A stretch of DNA of 64,000 nucleotides from Forficula auricularia (taxonomy: Eukaryota; Arthropoda; Insecta; Dermaptera; Forficulidae). The notes beneath the pieces are model-generated. The model saw only the letters and a list, made by a program, of their open reading frames with translations. It had not been told where the DNA came from and made no database searches. Below are positions 18,555 through 30,419 of this stretch, in pieces. The stretch's first letter is position 1. Each line of letters starts with the position of its first letter. The stretch covers positions 10,494,299-10,558,298 of the forward strand of contig JALMQS010000153.1 of the NCBI GenBank assembly GCA_024734495.1. The letters run 5' to 3'. Position numbers and translations under genes: made by a program.

Positions 18555-19870
18555 ATGGATTCTTAAGTATTCAGATTTGAGAAAAAAATGAAAACAAATA
18601 TTAATTCGCCAGCTACATTTTGTCTCTTAAAGGCTCTTTCTAGGTCTTAAATTAAGGTAGTTGTTCCGCCAAATGGGTTTTCTTAGGATTTTTTTGAAAT
18701 TTAGACAGATTATTATTTAAATACTTCTCCATCGATTGGTGGCAAAAAGAAATTTATGAACAATATAGTTCCGGAGATATTAAATTTCAAAAATAGTTTT
18801 TCAGACTCTTATACATTGAACTATACGGGATATCGGAAAGTTGACATACATATATAATAATGATTAAGAAACCCTTCTTACCATTTTTATAAAAAACTAA
18901 ACCGAGATTAAACAATAACCAATACATATTTAAAGACAATTTTAATTCATAGTTACAACACAGTTTCTGAGATAATAATGAATAAATAATGAAAAATTTA
19001 CACTAAAAACAATTTGGCAACAGCGCATTAATTTAACCAGCGAAAGATGTATAGAACGCATGCGCTAGATTTTTTCAAAATTATAATTTTCATAAGGTGT
19101 AACGTAGGCGTTGATTACATTTGTTAAAAAATAAAAAAACAATTTTTATAGAAATTTTTTAACTTTTAAAATGTATTTTATCTGTCATTTTAATATGAAA
19201 ATATTCAAACTCTTACAATAGTGCCAGATTTGTCAAACGAGCATGGAATTGGGTAGAATCGGTACATAAACAGCAAAAATTTTTGGGCTTATGAATTATG
19301 AATCCTTATTGTCTGTTCTATATACTCTAGCATTAACTTTTTGCTACTATTGTCTCGAAACAACTACTTTATAGGCTTTTTCAAGCTCTTAAATTAATTG
19401 AAATAATTTAAATATTCATCTAGATGAGGAAAAAATATTAAATAAGACAATAAATTAATTGTAGTCCGATATTTCGTCAGTTTTATTTTTGCTTCTTCAG
19501 TAAATAAAATATATAATATAAATTATGACATAGAGGCTATTAAGATACCCCAAAAGATATATAAAAATGTTATACCTCCAATCTGAATGCCTAAATATAA
19601 TATAAGCAAGTGATTTTATTTGAGATACATTTATTGTAGCCTCTAATTAATTTTAATTTAATTTTTTGTCGACATCTTTATGAAAATTTGAATTATCCAA
19701 TAATTACTATGGACATGAACCAGATTAAATTTATTGTTAATGGTGGACTTATTAGCTAGAATCCAACGTGAAATACAAAATTAAAGAGCTTGAAAAAGTC
19801 ACTAAGAAAGAGACAAAACATTGCTGTTGAATTAATTTTTTCCTGAAGTCCAAGTCAATAAGAATTTATA
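18555..19870. repeat. Long inverted repeat interrupted by another element
   Basis: Left ATTTTGTCTCTTAAAGGC...TCTTTCTAGG (about 18617-18642) and TTTTTCAAGCTCTTAAATT (about 19375) are mirrored by AATTAAAGAGCTTGAAAAAG and AAGAAAGAGACAAAA at 19780-19820. The element at 18651-19372 lies within the left arm and is absent from the right one. A minus-strand CTGAAGAAGC...GAAATATC near 19475-19500 looks like a decayed hammerhead. Confidence 0.6.
18651..19372. mobile_element. Unclassified element with AGTAGTTGTT-type inverted ends
   Basis: Begins AAGGTAGTTGTTCCG and ends CGAAACAACTACTTTA. The left 255 bp recur at 13309-13568. No coding. It interrupts an inverted repeat whose other arm is empty, which supports it being an insertion. 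The target duplication is unclear (short, T/A-rich). Confidence 0.55.
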
Positions 19871-20136
19871 TTTAAAATTTAACAATAATGAGCACGTATC
19901 AAATCATAAAATTGATAATCATTTATACCAAACCGTTTAAAATACATGTTTTCGTTAGGTAACAATACAAAAATAAACAAGTTATGTTGCCAAATGCGTC
20001 AAATTCAATTTCATATCGGATACAGATGTCTCACAACAGCCCTTTGAGAGATAACTGATGCTCAAGTTGTGAGCTTTCGAATCCAAGAGCCAACATTTAA
20101 TCAAGTGGGATGGTCAGTCTCAAGTTCTGAATGGCT

Positions 20137-20234
20137 TTAATTCTCAATTATGACCTCTCCAATTCCCATTCCTAGACTGAATGGGTCTGAAATGTCCACA
20201 AAGACAGGGTTGATGATAATTTTAGAGCTCGAAC
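20137..20234 (-). CDS. Possible exon of an unknown host gene
   Basis: The minus strand has a good acceptor (AATTTATACTTGCAG) and then, with two leading bases, 31 codons reading SSSKIIINPVFVDISDPFSL and continuing GMGIGEVIIEN to a TAA at 20137-20139. The flanking 19.9-20.7 kb has no repeat signature, and the composition is unlike random AT-rich frames. No family is recognised. It could be a terminal exon, an alternative last exon or chance. Confidence 0.32.
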
Positions 20235-20731
20235 CTGCAAGTATAAATTAAACTATTAGTAAAAAATAAATAAGGAAATAAAGTGAAAACTGAAAATATT
20301 GGTGAATTGGAAATTTTTTTTAGTGAACGGTTTGAGCTACAAAATTGAAACTTAACACATTATTATTACAAAATTGTGTGCCAAACTTCAAATTATTGGC
20401 TAAAACCGTTCAATAGCTATCCATAAAAACCATTCAATTTTTATCAGATCTTTACATTTTTCATCCGGGAATTACAAAGCTAGAAACATCGAAATTTAAT
20501 GATCTCTTTGTTTTAGAAATACAAACATTTCAGCATCGGAAGGAATTTTGTAAGGCTTTCTATTTTCGAGTTATCATGGATATCATAATCTGGAGATTGG
20601 AAAAAAGCTGATTGAAAATGATTTTTCCCCACGTTTCAGATATTTCTTGATAAGAAAAAAAAATAGATTTAGTTTTGAGTGAAAGGCTAAGGATCAAAAA
20701 TAAAAAGTTTAAAGAATATTAATTTAAAAAG

Positions 20732-20957
20732 GGGAATCGGATTAGCCGAGAGCTTAAAGACACTAGCCTTCTAAGCAGGAGTCCCGGGTTCGAGTCCGAG
20801 TCCCTGCATTGATATTTGACCGGCTATAATCTGATTCCTAGTCACCAATCCGTCTGGCAAGCGTGGTGACTTAATGCCAACCCCCTTCCATTTGATGGAA
20901 GAGGCCTATATTCAGCAGTGGATTGTCGCTATCGACAGGCTGATGATGATGATGATG
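20732..20957 (+). repeat. tRNA-derived SINE with 11-bp target duplication and (GAT)n tail
   Basis: Box A-like TTAGCCGAGAGC and box B GGTTCGAGTCC stand about 40 bp apart. A unique body follows, ending CGACAGGCTGATGATGATG. Both sides carry AATTTAAAAAG (20721-20731 and 20958-20968). The (GAT)n tail resembles that of the LINE at 2952-3421, which suggests an RTE-like LINE mobilises it (inference). Confidence 0.85.
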
Positions 20958-21066
20958 AATTTAAAAAGAACAGATGGTTACAGATAGTGAATATTCATGT
21001 GAAATTTCTGGTAGGCTGACATTGTATTCTCAGTAATAGAGGGTCAGTTATTCAATTGAACGAAAC

Positions 21067-21335
21067 CAGTGCAGGATTTACGTATAAGCTACACAAGCTA
21101 TAGCATAGGGCCCCCACTTTCTTGGGGGTCCCAAAAAAAATTGTGAGCAACTTATAGCAAAATGTTCTCCTCTTTAAGCCATATAAAAGAATTTGGGAAT
21201 AAATGATCAGGTGTCACATCTTATTTTTCTAAAACAATATGTGATGAATTTATCCAAATTATGGCACATAAAGTAAGGGACTCAATCTTGGGTGATTTAA
21301 GAACTGCAGGTACTTCAGTTAAAGTAAGTCAAAGA
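21067..21335 (+). pseudogene. hAT transposase fragment (ZMYM1-like class) with 5' terminus
   Basis: Starts CAGTGCAGGATTTACG, a hAT-type end like those of the neighbouring MITEs. From about 21207 the frame reads KTICDEFIQIMAHKVRDSIL, then GDLRTAG, matching the stretch before the first catalytic Asp in ZMYM1-type hAT transposases. The match ends at about 21325 just before GTAAGT, so a splice site or a deletion point is possible. The right end was not located. Confidence 0.6.
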
Positions 21336-21999
21336 TTTATTATTTCACTATCTATATACTTCTTAATTGTATTTCAGTTTAACCCTCTAGGTATCAAAAA
21401 ATCATATTTGGCACTACTGACATATAATATAATTGCTATAATTCATTTTAGTAATATTTTCTTTTTTGTTTTCAATCAATTCTTCATCATGAAATTTGTA
21501 ATTTTCTAAAGACTAGATGTTTAGTTATACTACTATGAATAAATAACAGAGTAGGTGGTCAAGTAGTATTAAATTGGGACCACACATTTAAAATAATAAT
21601 AATAATCTATCTAACTGCTTAAGAGCCCAATATTAATTAATCTGATACAAATTTTCTCTACCGAAATCAGTCATTCTCATTGAAGAAGTTGAAAAGGATT
21701 CCAGAATTGGATGTCGAAACGATGTGATGTATGCACGGTAGAATTATTTCAAGCCAGGTGAAGACACTCCTCTGGATTTATCCAGATGGCCTACTCAACA
21801 GGCTGGAGTGAATTGTGAGTAAAGTGGCCCACAGACGCCTTTCCCATACCATTAAGTATATTAGTTGAAGATAATGTGTCATTAAAAATATCTTATCGTG
21901 GTGATTAGAGTCGAAAATTTCCCAAATTGCCAATCAAGGAAAACTTATTTGTTTTATTTTTATTTTACACTTTTGAAAAAATATTAAGATTCGTGAATA

Positions 22000-22650
22000 A
22001 CACCGGTCAACACAATTTTTGTCCTAAAGTTTTAAATATCAAATTTGTGTTCCTTTTACGTAAAAAATGAAGGGAAAAATTGATTTTTTTAAAAAGTTTG
22101 CTTTTATAGTGGTTATAATAATAATAAACGACGAAAAAGGCCATTTTGACCTATTTTCGAGTCCCATTAGATATTAAACAGCAATATTTGAAATCAAAAT
22201 ATTTTGTCGACGTAATAGAAAACAGCTTCCTCTTTGATTTTCAAATTACCACTTGTTTTTAGCTCAATTAGAACTCGAATTATAACTAAAAAACTAAGAC
22301 CTTATGTTTTTATCTATGTTTATTATCCTTTTAATCACGTAGTTTTAGTTTTTTAGTTATAACTCGAGTTCTAATTGAGCTAAAAACAAGCGGTAATTTG
22401 AAAATCAAAGAGAAATCTGTATTCTATTACATCAATAAAATATTTTGATTTCAAATATTGCTGTTTAATATCTAATGGGACTCGAAAATAGGTAAAAATG
22501 GCCTTTTTCGTCGTTTATTATTATTAAAACCACTACAAAGCAAACTTTATATGGAATATAGGTATTTTTCCTTTATTTTGATGCACACTGAATAGAAAAA
22601 TCATGAAATAAATCTTAGGACAAAGAAAAAAAATTTCGACCTGTGTAATA
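22000..22650. repeat. Foldback with about 210-bp arms and a 40-base loop
   Basis: 22093-22303 mirrors 22340-22550 almost perfectly, including AAACGACGAAAAAGGCC, GAGTCCCATTAGATATT, AATCAAAATATTTTG and GCTCAATTAGAACTCG. Outer ends CCGGTCAACACAATTTTTG and TTTCGACCTGTGTAA are weaker inverted ends, TTGTCCTAA/TTAGGACAA inside them. No coding. Confidence 0.85.
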
Positions 22651-23074
22651 CATCTTTTATAGGAAAAGCTAAAAAAAATACTTTTAACCGATTATGTGAA
22701 ATTCTCTAGCAAGAAATAACTAGAAACATTAATTTATATTTGAAAATTCTTATATTTCCAATAAATAAATGTCCAAATTAAAGTAAAATTTCATCAAAGA
22801 GATTTCAACAATATTTAGCACATTCGAAATTTTAAGAAATTTCCTAAATGAAATATAACATGTCTAAGTTACATTATTTTTTAAATTTTATAAATTAAAG
22901 GGTTTATTTAGTCACATAAAATAAATAAATAGAATAATTTTAGTCAATTAACATTATTTATTTTAAAGATTTACTAAACAGTTTTGGTCACCCCTGGTAG
23001 ACATCTTCAGTAGTATCTACTGAAAATTGAATCATTTTATAAGGTTTTTTTATAGAATTACACAAAATAAAAAC

Positions 23075-23230
23075 CGAGGGGTGAGCTGCGACCTAAAATC
23101 GTGTACACCTACTTCCACTTCCATTTTCATTTCCAAGTAGAAGACAATAGATTATTTAATGAATTCCAAAGTAATTCCAAATAATTCCAAAGACGGTGTA
23201 CACCTAATTCCAATCGCGGTTTAGCCCTCG
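23075..23230 (+). mobile_element. MITE-C, copy 2, perfect TSD ATAAAAAC
   Basis: CGAGGGGTGAGCTGCG to CGCGGTTTAGCCCTCG, flanked by ATAAAAAC at 23067-23074 and 23231-23238. Confidence 0.88.
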
Positions 23231-23529
23231 ATAAAAACCATACAATCTCGTTCAAAATTTGGAATTTATCACTCTGCATATATAACTCATTCTTAATTTA
23301 TTAACATGGATTTTTTAATCATTTAAATAAGCACTTGTCATTGATTTTAGAATCTAATTTAAACTGATGATCAATTAAAGATTTATTTTATTATATTTTA
23401 CAATCAAATCTCAATTAACTAAATCCCTCATTATTTATTGATCTATTCGAAAAACACACTAAGAAGGACTGATTTATTTTTATAATAATACATATTTATA
23501 TTATACACATTTAATACATTTTTCTTAAC

Positions 23530-24071
23530 ATTTATACCTGTCCAAGCTCACAATCTAACAAAAAACTCTGTAATTCTCTGCCTCAAAAGTCTTGATGTTT
23601 CACCAATATATTTATGTATTATTTTTTTCTTTTTTACATGTGTCATACAGACCATCAACTTGGGTTTTGTTGTTAAAAATATTCATGAGTGGCTTGCTAA
23701 CACTGTGCACCAATTTTATGTTGGTTTGTCTAGAATTTTCAAGACTCTTGAAGACAATTCATCTATATAGGGAATGGAACCTTTTATAACTTTTTTCTCT
23801 TTCATCACCTCGACTGACATTTTATTATTTACTAAAAAATTGTTTCGGATATCCATTGCCTTCACATTTTTCCATCAGTTCATTCAATCTTGTATCGCTA
23901 TAGCTTTCTTCACAGTCTATCCTTCCAATTTCTCCATAAATCAAACCAATTTATTTTATCCTGAAATGTCTGAAATGATCTGTAGTTCAATATTCGATTT
24001 GATTTTGGTTTTTTCACAAATAAATCTGTCTTCAATTGCTCTCCATTTCTAATGATTTTGATATCCAAAAA
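23530..24071 (-). pseudogene. Penelope-like reverse transcriptase C-terminus and GIY-YIG remnant
   Basis: Minus strand from 24071: FLDIKIIRNGEQLKTDLFVK, then SNRILNYRSF, the region following the catalytic YxDD block in Penelope-type reverse transcriptases. GSIPYIDELSSRVLKIL (about 23790-23740) is the linker motif before the nuclease. After a frame change come LVHSVSKPLMNIFNN and GLYDTCKK, then KYIGETSRLLRQRI (about 23620-23580), the GIY-YIG signature. Upstream RT palm motifs are absent. At least two frameshifts, so it is dead. Confidence 0.8.
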
Positions 24072-24190
24072 GCTGTTTGGTGACCGAAATAGTTTAGTAT
24101 ATATATCAAATAAATAATGTTAATTGACTAAAATTACCCTATTTATTTATTTTATGTCACTAAATAAATTCTTTAATTTATAAAATTTTA

Positions 24191-24599
24191 ATTCTACTTA
24201 AGTCATTTAAGTTTTGGAAAAATTATTTTTTAATACAATATTACCTGATAGATGGATTGTAGTATTTTAAAGATAAAAAACCTAGAGGTTTTTATTTGGA
24301 ATCTTATTAATAATATTTCTTAGTCTTAGAATATGAATCTGCTCTTTTTGTAGTGTGAAAACGTAAATCAGGAAAAATCTGGAAAAATTGAAATTGAATT
24401 AGGTAATAGAGCTGTGAAAAGAAATTCAGAGAATAAGATCTTTTGAAATAATTTATGATTGTTTTATTGTATTGATTAAATAAGGTTCTTTTATTAGAAT
24501 AAGATCGCAAAACCTTTTTGCATCGTAATGCAAGGATCTGTCAAGAAATATAGATGTTATATCTTTTTGATGCACTCCCCCTACTTTAATTGATTGCAT
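24191..24599. other. No gene recognised
   Basis: AT-rich spacer without supported features. Confidence 0.4.
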
Positions 24600-25365
24600 T
24601 AAAAAATAAGCTGACGTGTTCTGATGTGGCCATCCACTTGACTTTACTATACAACCTGGCCCCTCATTTATATTTAATAAAATTATTTAAAATCATTTAG
24701 GGGAGGGAGTTTTTGCATTTTTAGATTACTCTGGTCCCACTGATTATGTGTACAAAATTTGGTTGAGTTTGGTATAAGGGCCTAGATTTTCATTTTTTGA
24801 CCCTACAGCTACCCTACACCCCCTCCCCCTCCCATTTTTGGACTCTCTGGGGGGAGCACTGATTAGGTATACAAAATTTGGTTGAGTTTGGTACAAGAGC
24901 CTAGATTTTCATTTTTTGACCCTACCCACCCCCTCACCCATTTTGGGCGGTTGGTTTTTGAATTCTTAGATTTCTGGGGGTCCACTGATTATGTATACGA
25001 AATTTGGTTGTGTTTGATCAAATGGCCTAGATTTTTAATTTTTAACCCAATGGACCAAAACTTCGTGCGATATTTGGTTTTGATATTCACGCTAGTTTTT
25101 GAGCTAGCTCGTCAACAAAATTTGGTAATGCAAAGACTAACAACCAGACAACCAGAGAACCAGACAGACTAACTATCTAACCGACATTTTGACAAAACAA
25201 TTATTATCTCGAAAAATAGAAAAGAAAAAGAAACGACATGCTTTCGCTCAATTTTTTTAATCAAAATAGTTTCAGCTGTTTTTGAGATATTTTTAAAAAA
25301 ATAGGAAAAAACACTTTTTTCATGCACGATTACAATACTTGACCAAACCCCGTATGGTAAAGTAA
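24600..25365 (+). mobile_element. Rep-A copy 3
   Basis: AAGCTGACGTGTTCTGATG at the left to CCGTATGGTAAAGTAAA at the right. It contains three diverged versions of the 116-bp unit and the GAGCTAGCTC palindrome, then AGACAACCAGAGAACCAGAC, TCGAAAAAT and TTCATGCACGATTACAATAC. Non-coding. Confidence 0.7.
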
Positions 25366-25889
25366 AAACAAAAACAAACACATAGTTTTGCCATAAAAAC
25401 TGACACGCATTTGTTTTTAAAACAATAATTTTATGAACGAATTATGTAAATATTGAACAAAAGATATTAATTTTAACAAGTTCACATACTTACAAATACA
25501 TAAATATTGACTGAATAATTTAAATAACTGATAATTTTTTTTTTTTGAAATGTTAAAAAATATTAAGAATTATAATGATTTATTGCATTCCTGAGTTTCA
25601 CCAGGTATAGGATACCAAAATCAATAGGATTCTCTTTTGTAGTATCTAGTACAACAGGTTCTCAACCACTTAAAGGGATCTCCATGAGAAAGTAAAAAAT
25701 ATAATATACACTATTGTTGTAACCTATTTATCTTATTTTCATTTCGCCCTTCCAAAAAATATAAATGGCAACCAAAAATAAATATTTTATAGTGATTAAT
25801 GGTCTTTTAATTTATTTTTTACAATTAAATTGATTTGAGGAATATCTCCTCCAGTGGGCTCAATTTTGAAAAATAATATATTTTTGAAA
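25366..25889. other. No gene recognised
   Basis: AT-rich spacer; no repeat family matched. Confidence 0.4.
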
Positions 25890-26713
25890 ATTAATAACAC
25901 TCTAATGCTGGCAAAACACAGTGCTGCCTAATTTCTAGGCGATCAGATAGGAACCTTCCGGACATTTCCTTTGATTCGAGCTCATTGGAATTCCGTAATA
26001 AAATATCAATGTTAGGTGTCACCTTAGGTTCTGACCTCTCTTGGAATGACCATATTATCTCAGTAGCAAAAGCTGCAGCATGTAAGCTTGGCTTTCTTTT
26101 CCGAACCAAACGATTTTTCACCCCCACTCAACTCCTTATATTATACAAGGCTCAAATTCGCCCCTGTCTTGAATATTGCTCGCATTTGTGGAGAGGAGCC
26201 TCCAAGTATTCTCTTAATACCTTAGATGCAATTCAGAGGCGAGCTATCAGACTGATAGGCGATCCTACATTAACTGACACTCTCGACTCCCTAGCCCATC
26301 GTAGATCTGTCTCCGCCCTATCCCTTTTTTATAGATATTACCATGGCTTTTGTTCTGACGAAATAAAATCGATAATCCCACCAAAAGTCCTCATTTGCCC
26401 GAAATACACGATTTTCTAAAATTCAACACCCCTACGCGCTTAAACTAGATACTAATCGAACAAACGCATTCGCCAATTCATTTATCCCTATGACATCTAG
26501 AGACTGGAATTCTCTTCCCCCGACCGTCTTTCCAGCTACTTATAACCTTCAAACTTTCAAGACCAGCATCCACAGATACCTTCGACCTCTACCCAATCCC
26601 TAAATCTCCCCTTATCTTCACGTTACAAGGGTCCACCACGGACTTCAGAGGTTGTACCTTCTCGGTGCAACTTCTTCTTGTATCAATATCATTATAAAAA
26701 AAAAAAAAAAAAA
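25890..26713 (+). pseudogene. LINE 3' end (Jockey/CR1-like) with poly(A)
   Basis: The reading frame (about 25913-26419) starts KTQCCLISRR, the end of the RT domain, then LGVTLGSDLSWNDHI, KLGFLFRTKRFFTPTQLL, YKAQIRPCLEYCSHLW and LDAIQRRAIRLI. After a frame change near 26395 the C-terminus continues ARNTRFSKIQHPYALKL, TSRDWNSLPPTVFP, TYNLQTFKTSIHRYLRPLP to a stop. A 3' untranslated part and an A run (26694-26713) follow. Typical 5'-truncated copy. Two partial relatives are in this window. Confidence 0.85.
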
Positions 26714-26744
26714 ACTCAATCTTACTAATAAAATATATGTATTA

Positions 26745-26960
26745 GAGATGAAGGAAGAGGTATAAGCCAAAGTTGGATGCGGCGGGTTCAATAAAACACC
26801 CTGAATAAAACGCTTCGGCCTGAATTTATTTGGCCATCTTCAGTTAATTGGGAGTTTACACAGATTGCACTACACATATCTGATTGAACCTAGTCTTGTC
26901 AAAAATAAGAATTGTAGCTTCATGTAAATTTATACTGTGCTTGTGCCAAAGGTTCAGAGA
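26745..26960. repeat. HH-4 hammerhead repeat fragment
   Basis: Shares GCGGGTTCAATAAAACACCC and CAGTTAATTGGG with the foldback at 52085-52460. The minus-strand ribozyme reads CTGAAGATGGCC...GGCC but GAAG instead of GAAA. Confidence 0.55.
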
Positions 26961-27171
26961 TAAATGCCAGTCAATAAAATATATTATAAGAGATATTTAA
27001 TAAGAAGGAGAGGTGCGATTAGAATAAGCTATCGCAGTCCTGTTTGTACATTAATAAAAAATTTGTAAAACTTAGGCATTGAATTAGACTGTAATAATAT
27101 AATTAATTTAATAAATACCTTAAAATAAATACATTAAAAGACAATTCCATGTATTAATGCATATTTCTATC

Positions 27172-27273
27172 CTAAGTTAGATATTGGCAGCTACTTTTGT
27201 AGTGTCGTATTTTGGCAAAAGCACCAGGTTCCCAAGCATATCGACAGGAAAGAAGACGATTATCATTAAGAAG
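27172..27273 (-). CDS. Possible exon of an unknown host gene
   Basis: Minus strand: acceptor ATTCATTTATATTTCAG, then an open frame LLNDNRLLSCRYAWEPGAFA, continuing KIRHYKSSCQYLT to a TAG at 27172-27174. Either a terminal exon or spliced earlier at a weak GTAGCT donor after RHYK. No repeat relatives in the window. No family recognised. Confidence 0.3.
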   Translation of the reverse strand, partial: LLNDNRLLSCRYAWEPGAFAKIRHYKSSCQYLT

Positions 27274-27905
27274 CTGAAATATAAATGAATAAATATAAGC
27301 ATTTATAGTAATGTATTTGTTTTAAAGATATATAATTTAAATGAATAGGAACCAGGAAATATCTTGCAGCCAGGTTTAATGAAAGAAAAACCAATCCATT
27401 TATTTCTATGAAGATAATTAAAACTGACTGTAAGAAACGTTCTGTTTTCCCTATTTTCGACTAATTGTATTATTTTTATTTTCAAAAAGAAAAAAAATAA
27501 TAGAATTCTTAACTTTTAATATTTTACAGTGCCGGAACAAACTATACTAGGGCTTTTCTCTTGGCAGAAATTAATAATTAATTTCAAATATTTGGAAATA
27601 TTTTATATATACATATTATAATATTATCTAAGATTTCGAATAAATTATTAGCCCAAAAGAAGGTTCGAAATTTCAAAGAAAGAGTATTCAAGATAATTCA
27701 GTGAATAGTTTTATGATTCTATAATATTTTCAAAAATGTGAATTAACAAGCCAAAGAATTAAAATAAAATAGTTTCAAATTTAGCTAGTAAATATGTAAT
27801 ATGTAAAACGTAAAAAAATGCTCTTATTTGTTTTTCCATTTGATCTCTTGGTCAATATCATTTATATTTTCTCATTTTAAAATCACGAATATTGATATAT
27901 AATCA
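27274..27905. other. No gene recognised
   Basis: AT-rich DNA; no supported features. Confidence 0.4.
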
Positions 27906-27914
27906 AAAGATCGA

Positions 27915-27960
27915 TAGAGTCAGCCTTGCAGGTTCGAACCTAGGCGCGTGTAACAAGTGT
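27915..27960 (+). repeat. tRNA-like box B fragment (SINE piece)
   Basis: GCAGGTTCGAACCTAGGCGC resembles a pol III box B region. No box A at the right distance, so not a functional tRNA. Confidence 0.35.
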
Positions 27961-28149
27961 TAAAGCCTTAGCTCCAGCAAGGGGGGGCTCCAAGTGCCCT
28001 GCGGGTCCCGGATATGGAATACTTTCCTTAAGGGGGTATTTAGAAAAAACATACGTAGGGTGAGCAACTTTTTCCACTTAATAAAAAAACACATACTTAT
28101 TCCATAATAAGGGGCCGGGTTCAGATTTTGTGCCACGGAGCCAAAGTGG

Positions 28150-28430
28150 GGTCCATGATTAAACCACTTGAACTTCGTAATCCTCTTTCCAGAGGAGTCG
28201 TGACCCTCATTTCCTCCACATTCTAACAGGGCTAGTCTTCTTGATCGCAGCCCGCCAGCGTGGTCTTCGCCGTAGTGTAATGCCAAGTAGGGCTTTTATT
28301 TGATCCGTCCATCTTTCTGGTGATCTGGCACTTTTTATTTTGTCCTGCACGATGATCCCTCCAAGCCTGTGTCTGAGCGGGTGAGGTTAAATCACATAAG
28401 CCATTAAATAACGATGAATTATGTTTCAAT
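28150..28430 (-). pseudogene. Possible LINE C-terminal fragment
   Basis: On the minus strand, in shifting frames, SPERWTDQIKALLGITLRR is reminiscent of the RPPxRWxDDIK-type tail of arthropod LINE proteins. Short and frame-broken. A neighbouring block at 28090-28150 (TTCCATAATAAGGGGCC) recurs at about 61170-61200. Confidence 0.4.
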
Positions 28431-28614
28431 CAAAAACTGAAAATAATAAATTATTTAAAATAATGAATTGTGCAGCTTATTGTATTATTTTTTCTTTGAA
28501 AAAAAGGGAAAAAATTAAATTATCAAAAATATAATCACTTTTAACTTTTAAGGAGATAGGTGTTGGTTCGAGGTGAAACATTTTTATATAATAATAAAAA
28601 AATGGGCAAAATTG

Positions 28615-28720
28615 CGAGGTGGGTTTCACAAAAAAAATAAAATAAAACCAATATGAGTGTAGAATTCGATATATTTCGGGTTGTCAGCCCATCATCGGGA
28701 GTCTGAGAAAAATGAATATA
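28615..28720 (-). repeat. HH-3 hammerhead repeat fragment
   Basis: GTGTAGAATTCGATATATTTC as in 47355-47965. The minus-strand core reads CCGATGA...GGGCTGACAACCC, GAAA, TATATC; the second base of the CUGANGA box has changed. Confidence 0.5.
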
Positions 28721-28924
28721 AATTAGAAATTTTTTTACAAATAATAATTTTTTGGAAACAAGTATGGGAAGGGAAAGTTAGGGGGAGGAGAAAACATACT
28801 GAGAATTAATATATTCGACAGATGGAACAAGTGAGTTTTTAGACAGGTGGTGGGAAATATGTATACCTGCATTTATAAAAGGAATAGAATGATACATGGA
28901 AAGTGCTGTTATCTTAAAATTAAG

Positions 28925-29775
28925 TACCTGGAGGCACTCGAGCGATGCTCGGTAATTTCTTCCTTCAGTTAAAAGCTTTATTTTAATATTATTTTTAATT
29001 TAAAATTCTGATAAAAAAGTCGATTTTTATTTGTGAGCCGCTTTCAAATTAAAAAAATACAAAATATATATAATAGTTCCCCAATGTAGCCCCCCACCTC
29101 CACCCGGCTCGACCCCACCCCCGAAACCTCTCCCTAACCCCCGGATTCCCCACCACTGCGCCCCACCTTCTGCACCTGTTTTGATTCAACCATTTGATTC
29201 ATTTTTATTCATCCAATTGTTAATAAATAAAACCTAACAAAATGTGTTGTTTTTTCAGAAAATTGAGACCTGCTATGCGAAATATATTTTTAAATAAATT
29301 CTTGATTATTTTTATTCTATTAAATAAATAAAGTTCTTTATAAAAACAATTATAAAACGTTTATTAATATTTCTAACGTTTATGGAGAACAAAATATGTT
29401 AAAATCCACAATCACAATACTTCTTCAAGGCCTTTTAGAACAATGAAACAAACAACCCATTGTCTGCCTGGGTATAAAAGGAAAAGGGAAACCTTTTTTA
29501 AAACCCTAAGAATAGGATTTGTCTACCTGAGAATAATTAATTTGATTACGAAAAAACCCATCAAAAACAATTTTGTCGAAGATGAGACCGTGACAGATCG
29601 AATTGTCACCCCAAAAACCACCTAACCCATGAATTTTATCAAAATCGGTAAAGCCGTTTTCAAAATAGAACTAAGATACAAATATATAAACAAACAAATA
29701 TATATATACAAACAAACAATATATAATACAAACAAATAAATATACAATTTTTGCTCGTTTAATAAGAGTAGATAT
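28925..29775 (+). repeat. Rep-E repeat, uninterrupted copy
   Basis: Starts CTCGAGCGATGCTCGGTAA, has a C-rich section (about 29090-29175) and ends with AAAATCGGTAAAGCCG and TTTGCTCGTTTAATAAGAG. The other copy, at 7600-10530, is split by a hAT. Classification unknown. Confidence 0.55.
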
Positions 29776-29968
29776 GCAATGTGCGAACAATAGAAGGAAT
29801 GTTGGGTTATTTATTTATAAAAATATAATCAATAATTGTATTTTTATTTACTTCCAAGTTGATTAATTAAAATATTGAAATTTTTTGAAAGGGCTAATTT
29901 AATTCCGGTAGATTCTAAAAGATCCAATTTCAGCCCTTTTCTTTCGAAATGAATGGGATAGGGTAAAT

Positions 29969-30105
29969 CGAGGGGTGAACCGCGACCTAATATCGTGTAC
30001 ACCTACTTCCACTTCCACTTCCAAGTATAAGACAATAGATGAAGGGGCATTATCTAATGAATTCCAAAGACATGTACACCTAATTCCAATCGCGGTTCAC
30101 CCCCG
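29969..30105 (+). mobile_element. MITE-C, copy 3
   Basis: CGAGGGGTGAACCGCG to CGCGGTTCACCCCCG, slightly deleted inside. Flanks GGGTAAAT and GGGTAAAA-like, near-match duplication. Confidence 0.82.
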
Positions 30106-30419
30106 GGTAAAATATATTCTTTTGATGTGGCTCTGATATTGAATGAATTTATTAGTTAAAATTGTGTACGAATAAAAAAAGTTTTTTTATTGTCCTCAGG
30201 AACTTAGCCCATTTTGGATAGCCATATATATTTTCTCAATTATGTAGGGATCAGAAAAAAGTTAATTAGATAAGAATTTATTAAAAATAAACAAGGACTT
30301 GGGTTTGAGATCAAAATTGTGAAGTTGAATCAAAGTGATTATTTTCAAATTCTTTAGACTTGAGACTTTTACCATTTAAAGATAATCAAAAAATTTTAGT
30401 AAACAAAAGTTATAGAAGA

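Larger units (their letters stand above)
22882..24190 (-). mobile_element. Penelope-like element remnant between inverted arms
   Basis: Two inverted arms, 22882-22995 and about 24080-24190 (TTAGTCAATTAACATTATTT in one, its mirror in the other), flank a reverse transcriptase/GIY-YIG remnant (23530-24071). The left arm has a decayed minus-strand hammerhead (CTGAAGA, ...GGTGACC, AAAA where GAAA is expected). The right arm keeps GGTGACCGAAATAG. Penelope-like elements are known to carry hammerheads in their terminal repeats, so structure and coding content agree. A MITE-C sits between left arm and coding part. Confidence 0.7.

Noticed and set aside
20732..20957. tRNA gene
   Set aside because: Box A and box B are present, but no cloverleaf can be closed, and the target duplication and tail show a SINE.
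21655..21745. Hammerhead-like TTGAAGAAG ... GTCGAAACGATG
   Set aside because: The first core base is T, not C, and no stem I or convincing stem II can be drawn.
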